Below are positions 59,458-64,000 of a stretch of 64,000 bases of DNA, one piece after another. Positions within the stretch are counted from its first letter, which is position 1. Each line of letters opens with the position of its first letter. Source of the stretch: Paraphysomonas bandaiensis (Eukaryota; Chrysophyceae). The DNA lies in assembly GCA_965644295.1 (NCBI GenBank), contig CBFFRP010000097.1, forward strand, positions 124,001-188,000, in the 5' to 3' direction. The position numbers were made by a program, and so were the translations under genes. A model generated the notes under the pieces. The model saw only the letters and a program-made list of their open reading frames with translations, ran no database searches and was not told where the DNA came from.

Positions 59458-62400
59458 ATGTTGCGACTTGCTTTTAGGGTTTCATTTCGCCGGAATATCA
59501 GATCTCAAGGACTGGCTTTATGTGGTGTTGCTAGTGCGGAGCCCACTGCACCCATTGCATCTGTTGGGCTTAATAAGAATGTCGCGTCACTTGAGTCTCT
59601 TCTTCAGACTGATGTGAAGAATATTAAGGCAAATGATATCTCCGCTGTATTGGCAACATCAACACATCAATCGATTTCTCTTAGTAGTAATCAGATTAGG
59701 TTATTGATGCGAAGTATTCGAGGGAATGCTGAAAATTTCCCGACGCATGCAACTACATCGATACTCTATGGAATGCGAAATCATTCTAGTGATATTAAAG
59801 ACGTACGGGAGTTAATTTCAGCGGTTAGTGAGCATCTTGAGAGGGATTCATCTCTCTTTAGTGCTGCAGAGATTTGTCGATGCGTTGCGGGTATGCAACA
59901 CTTCAGTAGCAAATATGTCGAGGTGCGGCAACTACTCAGAATTCTCGTATCTCGTTACGACAGTAGTGTTTCTAATAGCGATACAAGGGTCGAGATAAGT
60001 GATATATCGGGTCTTTTTAGTGGTATTGGGGGTATGAGTACAGATCACTCGGAAGTTAGAGATCTCCTGAGTGGGGTGGTGATTCCCTGCGTAGCAGACT
60101 CTTCTCTGCCTCCAGCTATTATTATGCAAGGGATGTATGGAATGCGTCGGATGAGCTCCACTCACAGTGAGACCAGAAGTTTACTCGGTGCACTACTTGC
60201 ATCTGTTGATAATTCTGTGGATAGCGCGATAAATGCACGGGATATCGCACGCGCTCTGCATGGCCTACAAGGGACGACTTGCCGAGATGGAAGTGGATTG
60301 GAAGTTTCTGGAGCACTTGAACAATTATCAAAGTGGTTAGGAGTTGCTAAGGGTTTCATGTCTCATAAGGATATTGCAGCAGGATTGAGAGGTCTGCAGA
60401 GGATGTCATCTACGGACCATTCGGCAGTGGGAGAATTCGTTGAGGTTTTAGCGAGACACATTTCCGAGAGTCCAAAGGAGACTTGGTATCCTAGAAGTAT
60501 TTCAGTAGCGCTATATACAATTAGAAATTTGGATAGCAGAAACACATCTGTAGAGCGACTTCATGAGTCACTCGCGGAAGCCTTTAGTTTTGGTGCAACT
60601 GCGAAAGATAGCAAGGGGCTCAAATGGAACGAAAGGGATGCTGGTATTGCTATTGCCGGAGCAAAAGGTATAGTTGAAAGAACTTCCGGTATTCAGTGTA
60701 TGGGAACAAAAAAGTTGCTAACAGCCTTGTCTCTACGCACCAAGGGTTTTCAAGATCAACCGGAGTCTGGTGATGGAGGGAAAGCACTTGTTGATCTTAA
60801 TAGTCTATTGAGCTCCCACTTGTCAACGAATACAATGGACCCATGCATGACTTTGAATCGACTAAGAGACACACGGACGCCAACTAGAGTTGCCCTCCAA
60901 ACCGTTCAAAGCACTCTTCCAGCCCTTAGGGATACAGAGAAATTATCCGGTTCTCAGATTACGGCTGCTCTAAATGGGCTTCAGAACCTGGACGGAGGAA
61001 GTCCTGCAGTCAGAGAGGTGGTGCGAATTTTGGCAGAAAGACTACAAACTCTTTTGTCCGAGACCGAAGAAGTCATACTGTCTTCTCAAGATATGGGGTT
61101 ATGTTTTCATGGTCTGCGAAACATGACTAGTGATTATGTGGAGGTCCGAGCAATGGTCTCTGCCCTTGCGCAGGTTTTGGCACTGCAGGGGACACAGAAA
61201 AAAGACGGGATGAAGTGGGTACTGACGACACCAAGCATACAGAGCGCGTTCAATATGCTTCATCACATGCGAAGTGATCACAAGGAAGTGCGAATGTTCA
61301 TGGCAGCGCTGAGAACACATCTGGTGTATGCAGCTTCTTTGTCGACATTCACTAAAGGCCCTGGACTACGAATAGGAAGGGTGATGACTTGTCTACAAAA
61401 CATGACTACTGCTCATGCCGAGACTCGCGCCCTGGTATCTGCTCTGTGTGATGCTCTTCCCCCTCCTGCTCCCATGCTTAATCGTGAAGCAGCTATGGCT
61501 GCCAGAGGGTTAGTAGGGATGACAACCACACATAGAGAGGTTCGCCGGCTAGTTGGGGTTCTGGCTGCCCACATGTCTGAACCGATAACCCACGTAACCG
61601 ACGTCCTGACAGAGAAAGACTTCACACTTTTCCTCTCTGGAATTAAGGGACTAGAAACTTCTCATTCTGAAACTCGGCAGCTTTTGCATTTATTTGCTCA
61701 AAGAGTTTCGAACAACAGCACGACCTATTCGTGGCAATCGGTTGTCAAATCTGTGTACGGATTACAGAACATGAGCAGTGACTGCAGTGAGGTGAGAGCT
61801 CTCTTGAAGGTAATTGCCGATAAGTTGCGGGCGGATAATGCTAGGGAAATTCATCCCAACGATGTTGTTAGAGATAGAGATTTAGATGCCCAGGCTGTTG
61901 GAATGTGTCTATATGGCCTTCAAAATATGAGTAGTGAACATGTTGAGGTTCGGAATCTTCTATCAGGTGTATTACAGCACATAGCTCGCCGCGAGAACAA
62001 TTTGATATTTACACCTCAGTCGCTGACCATGGCGATGTATGGACTCCAATGTATGGGTTCTGGCCATAAGGAGGTCGTTGATATTGTTGGAATTCTTGCT
62101 TCAGGTTTCAGGCGGATGCTGAACGATCCAGATCGGAATGAACTTGATTGGAGACACGTAGCGACTGTGCTGTACGGCCTAAAAGGAATGAGTAGTGACC
62201 CTCCTCAGGTCAAAGCAGTACTTGCCTCAGTGATACAGTTAATGTCACGACTTGAGAAGAGAAATCTATCTCCGGAGATAAGAGACATAGCTATGTGCCT
62301 CACAGGTTTGCAATCTATGAGCACCACGTCGATAGAGGTTCGCGATTTATTTGTATCACTGGTTGGCCTGCTCAGCTCGACACAAATTACCTCAGCCTCG

Positions 62401-63534
62401 TTGGCAACTTCAGCGTCTCTCCGCTCCCGCCCAGTGTCGCCTTGTCAATACGTTGCCATGTGCCTGCAGAGTATCGGATGCCTGTCTGAGGACGAGGAGT
62501 CGTCGAGGCGTCTTCTACCGGTATTCACTCACCACCTCCTGGAATCTTATGCTCCCCCGCTCTCGGTGCCCACCATTGCCGTTAGCGTATATGCACTACG
62601 TAATCTTACAGTTAGGAACTCACACGATGAGGTTGCACATTTAGCACACGCTCTTAGTTATAGGGTGAGGGAAGCGGGTCGTATTCAGAGCATTGATGGT
62701 AGTAAAGGGCGAGTAGATAGTCTCAGTGTCAGGATATTGGTAATGGGACTTAAGGGACTGAGCAGTGAATTTGCGTGTGTGCGTTCTCTAGTTGATGCTG
62801 TCGCAGAGCTATTAGAGAGCACGGACTATATTAAACAGAAAGACGTAGTAAGCTCGTCAATATCCATGCTTCGACTTCCATATTCTAGTGAGACTTTCAG
62901 CATGCCTTCTCTTTATGGTATGCAGAATCTCGTGAGCGAGCACGAAGAAGTACGCCGCTTGATGCAGGCAGTAAATGTAGTTCTTAGGAGTGAGGATACT
63001 GTTGCATTTTCAGGAGCACAAGAAATAGCCATGATGCTGTACGGTATGAAAGGGATGTCTTCGCACCACAAAGAGACGCTAGCGTTAGTCACCACTGTTT
63101 GTGAGATGTTACGCAAAACAGGCCCTTGTCAATTCAGTGCGCAAGAAGTCGCAATGTGTTTTTACGGATTGCAGAGCATGAGCAGTGACAGTAGAGAGGT
63201 TAGGACACTTTTAGAGGCAATCACAGAAAAAATTAAACCTGATGATGAGGATATTCTTTATAGCCATAGCAACAGAAGTTGTGGAAGTGTTATGGATGCC
63301 CAGGCAATTGGAATGAGTTTATATGGTCTCCAGAATATGAGGAGTGACAACATTGAGGTTCGAAATGCACTTGTAGCGATTGCAGATAGGATTAGTGAAT
63401 CATCTAGCCACATTTGTTTATCATCGCACGAGAGGACGCTAGCCATGCGGGGATTGCAGAACTTGTCAATGGACTACGCATGTGTGAAGGAGCTCTATGA
63501 TATAGTTGACCATTTGTCGAGCTCTTCCCAATAG
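59458..63534 (+). CDS. organelle-targeted solenoid protein of about 26 'GLQNMSS-EVR' repeats
   Basis: A single exon of 1358 residues. The N-terminus MLRLAFRVSFRRNIRSQGLA is rich in Arg and hydrophobic residues and lacks acidic ones, fitting a mitochondrial (or plastid) presequence. From about residue 95 to the end there are about 26 tandem repeats of roughly 38-55 residues. Each has helix A (consensus AMCLYGLQNMSS), a turn (D/E-H), and helix B (EVRxLLxALxxxI), then a variable linker ending in an acidic or DI-type residue before the next helix A. Repeats near 61750-61990 and 63130-63390 are the closest to consensus. Such two-helix repeats build alpha-solenoids; PPR, OPR and RAP-type organellar RNA-binding proteins have similar designs. 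No RAP, endonuclease or other catalytic domain is present. I recall similar repeats in stramenopile proteins without known function. RNA binding is inference. Confidence 0.85.
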   Translation: MLRLAFRVSFRRNIRSQGLALCGVASAEPTAPIASVGLNKNVASLESLLQTDVKNIKANDISAVLATSTHQSISLSSNQIRLLMRSIRGNAENFPTHATTSILYGMRNHSSDIKDVRELISAVSEHLERDSSLFSAAEICRCVAGMQHFSSKYVEVRQLLRILVSRYDSSVSNSDTRVEISDISGLFSGIGGMSTDHSEVRDLLSGVVIPCVADSSLPPAIIMQGMYGMRRMSSTHSETRSLLGALLASVDNSVDSAINARDIARALHGLQGTTCRDGSGLEVSGALEQLSKWLGVAKGFMSHKDIAAGLRGLQRMSSTDHSAVGEFVEVLARHISESPKETWYPRSISVALYTIRNLDSRNTSVERLHESLAEAFSFGATAKDSKGLKWNERDAGIAIAGAKGIVERTSGIQCMGTKKLLTALSLRTKGFQDQPESGDGGKALVDLNSLLSSHLSTNTMDPCMTLNRLRDTRTPTRVALQTVQSTLPALRDTEKLSGSQITAALNGLQNLDGGSPAVREVVRILAERLQTLLSETEEVILSSQDMGLCFHGLRNMTSDYVEVRAMVSALAQVLALQGTQKKDGMKWVLTTPSIQSAFNMLHHMRSDHKEVRMFMAALRTHLVYAASLSTFTKGPGLRIGRVMTCLQNMTTAHAETRALVSALCDALPPPAPMLNREAAMAARGLVGMTTTHREVRRLVGVLAAHMSEPITHVTDVLTEKDFTLFLSGIKGLETSHSETRQLLHLFAQRVSNNSTTYSWQSVVKSVYGLQNMSSDCSEVRALLKVIADKLRADNAREIHPNDVVRDRDLDAQAVGMCLYGLQNMSSEHVEVRNLLSGVLQHIARRENNLIFTPQSLTMAMYGLQCMGSGHKEVVDIVGILASGFRRMLNDPDRNELDWRHVATVLYGLKGMSSDPPQVKAVLASVIQLMSRLEKRNLSPEIRDIAMCLTGLQSMSTTSIEVRDLFVSLVGLLSSTQITSASLATSASLRSRPVSPCQYVAMCLQSIGCLSEDEESSRRLLPVFTHHLLESYAPPLSVPTIAVSVYALRNLTVRNSHDEVAHLAHALSYRVREAGRIQSIDGSKGRVDSLSVRILVMGLKGLSSEFACVRSLVDAVAELLESTDYIKQKDVVSSSISMLRLPYSSETFSMPSLYGMQNLVSEHEEVRRLMQAVNVVLRSEDTVAFSGAQEIAMMLYGMKGMSSHHKETLALVTTVCEMLRKTGPCQFSAQEVAMCFYGLQSMSSDSREVRTLLEAITEKIKPDDEDILYSHSNRSCGSVMDAQAIGMSLYGLQNMRSDNIEVRNALVAIADRISESSSHICLSSHERTLAMRGLQNLSMDYACVKELYDIVDHLSSSSQ

Positions 63535-64000
63535 AAAATATATCAATAGAAATATTTTAGGTTTAAACTATATTCACTAATTTTTAATTTCGGTTAAGTT
63601 TTGAAGGTGGATTTTTCTAGTTTCAACTGGATATGCATCCTCAGGGATGCGATATCGTAATATTTACCTCGTACGATAAATGTAAATGTGCTATATCTAT
63701 TACATATTTTGGTTGTTTGGATATACGTAGTATGTCGTATGTATGTAGGTACTAGGTATATATGACTATTGTAGTATAGCACTATGCCTTCTTAGTAAAT
63801 ATCGGAAGTCTAACCATTCAGCAAACTGCAATTGTCAATACGGAATATTTTTTTTATAGCCACACAGTTTCGCTGCCAAGACATCGCGATATTGATATAT
63901 ATTGCATTGTATTTTAAGCTAGCTGCACAAACTGACAACACAATAGAGTTGCACGAAGAAGTGTTTGTATGGCACAACCACGATCGCACCATCAAGCCAC
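63535..64000. other. 3' flank of the solenoid gene, no gene seen
   Basis: AT-rich sequence with an A/T-rich run near 63847. No supported ORF up to the window edge. Confidence 0.5.

Noticed and set aside
1-64000. tRNA, rRNA, snRNA or CRISPR features
   Set aside because: Reading both strands by eye I found no cloverleaf with a GGTTCGANTCC arm, no rRNA core and no spaced direct repeats. A covariance-model scan would be needed for a firm negative.

Overview
This window is nuclear DNA of a eukaryote. Genes are split by short GT-AG introns (mostly about 45-130 nt), standard stop codons are used, intergenic DNA is AT-rich, and eukaryote-only proteins are present: the 18S rRNA methyltransferase BUD23, the ciliary central-pair protein CFAP54, TMEM128, Sec14/CRAL-TRIO, KIX, MATH and SR-type proteins. 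CFAP54 points to a flagellated organism. An AP2 domain joined to a PDZ domain, and a solenoid protein built from about 26 'GLQNMSS..EVR' repeats, suggest a microbial eukaryote of the SAR/stramenopile kind. That placement is inference, not proof. I see no rRNA, tRNA, CRISPR array or prokaryotic operon.

I could support 21 protein genes. In order: AP2-PDZ regulator (-), TMEM128 (-), 14-exon coiled-coil protein (+), cytochrome b561 (-), CFAP54 (+), four-CBS AMPK-gamma-like protein (-), mitochondrial tRNA-modifying MTO1 (+), amino-acid transporter (-), mitochondrial GMC oxidoreductase (+), small KIX protein (-), IQ-motif protein (+), Sec14-like lipid carrier (-), S1/FCP1-like/capping-like fusion (-), SR-rich nuclear protein (+), BUD23 (-), two MATH-domain paralogues head to head (-,+), secretory-pathway glycosyltransferase (-), Tim44-like mitochondrial protein (+), saccharopine-dehydrogenase-like oxidoreductase (-) and the organelle-targeted solenoid protein (+).

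Strands alternate strikingly: 18 of the 21 genes form nine head-to-head pairs with 0.4-0.95 kb between start codons. The only three long tetranucleotide arrays (ATAC/ATGT, about 290, 670 and 430 bp) each sit inside one of these divergent intervals, 50-80 bp from the start of the minus-strand gene. Other non-coding elements are a three-copy dispersed repeat with a conserved hairpin, a 108-bp TTAA-flanked MITE-like element, a decayed Ty1/copia retrotransposon end, and a nested stem-loop midway between the two MATH genes.

Functionally the window is mixed housekeeping. At least four proteins look mitochondrial or organellar (MTO1, GMC enzyme, Tim44-like, solenoid protein). Three concern RNA or ribosomes (BUD23, the FCP1/capping-like fusion, the SR protein) and two concern transcription (AP2-PDZ, KIX). 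The candidates for undescribed biology are the solenoid family, the apparently double-degenerate FCP1/capping fusion, the AP2-PDZ fusion and the MATH pair. Exon boundaries were placed by eye from reading frame and GT/AG signals.
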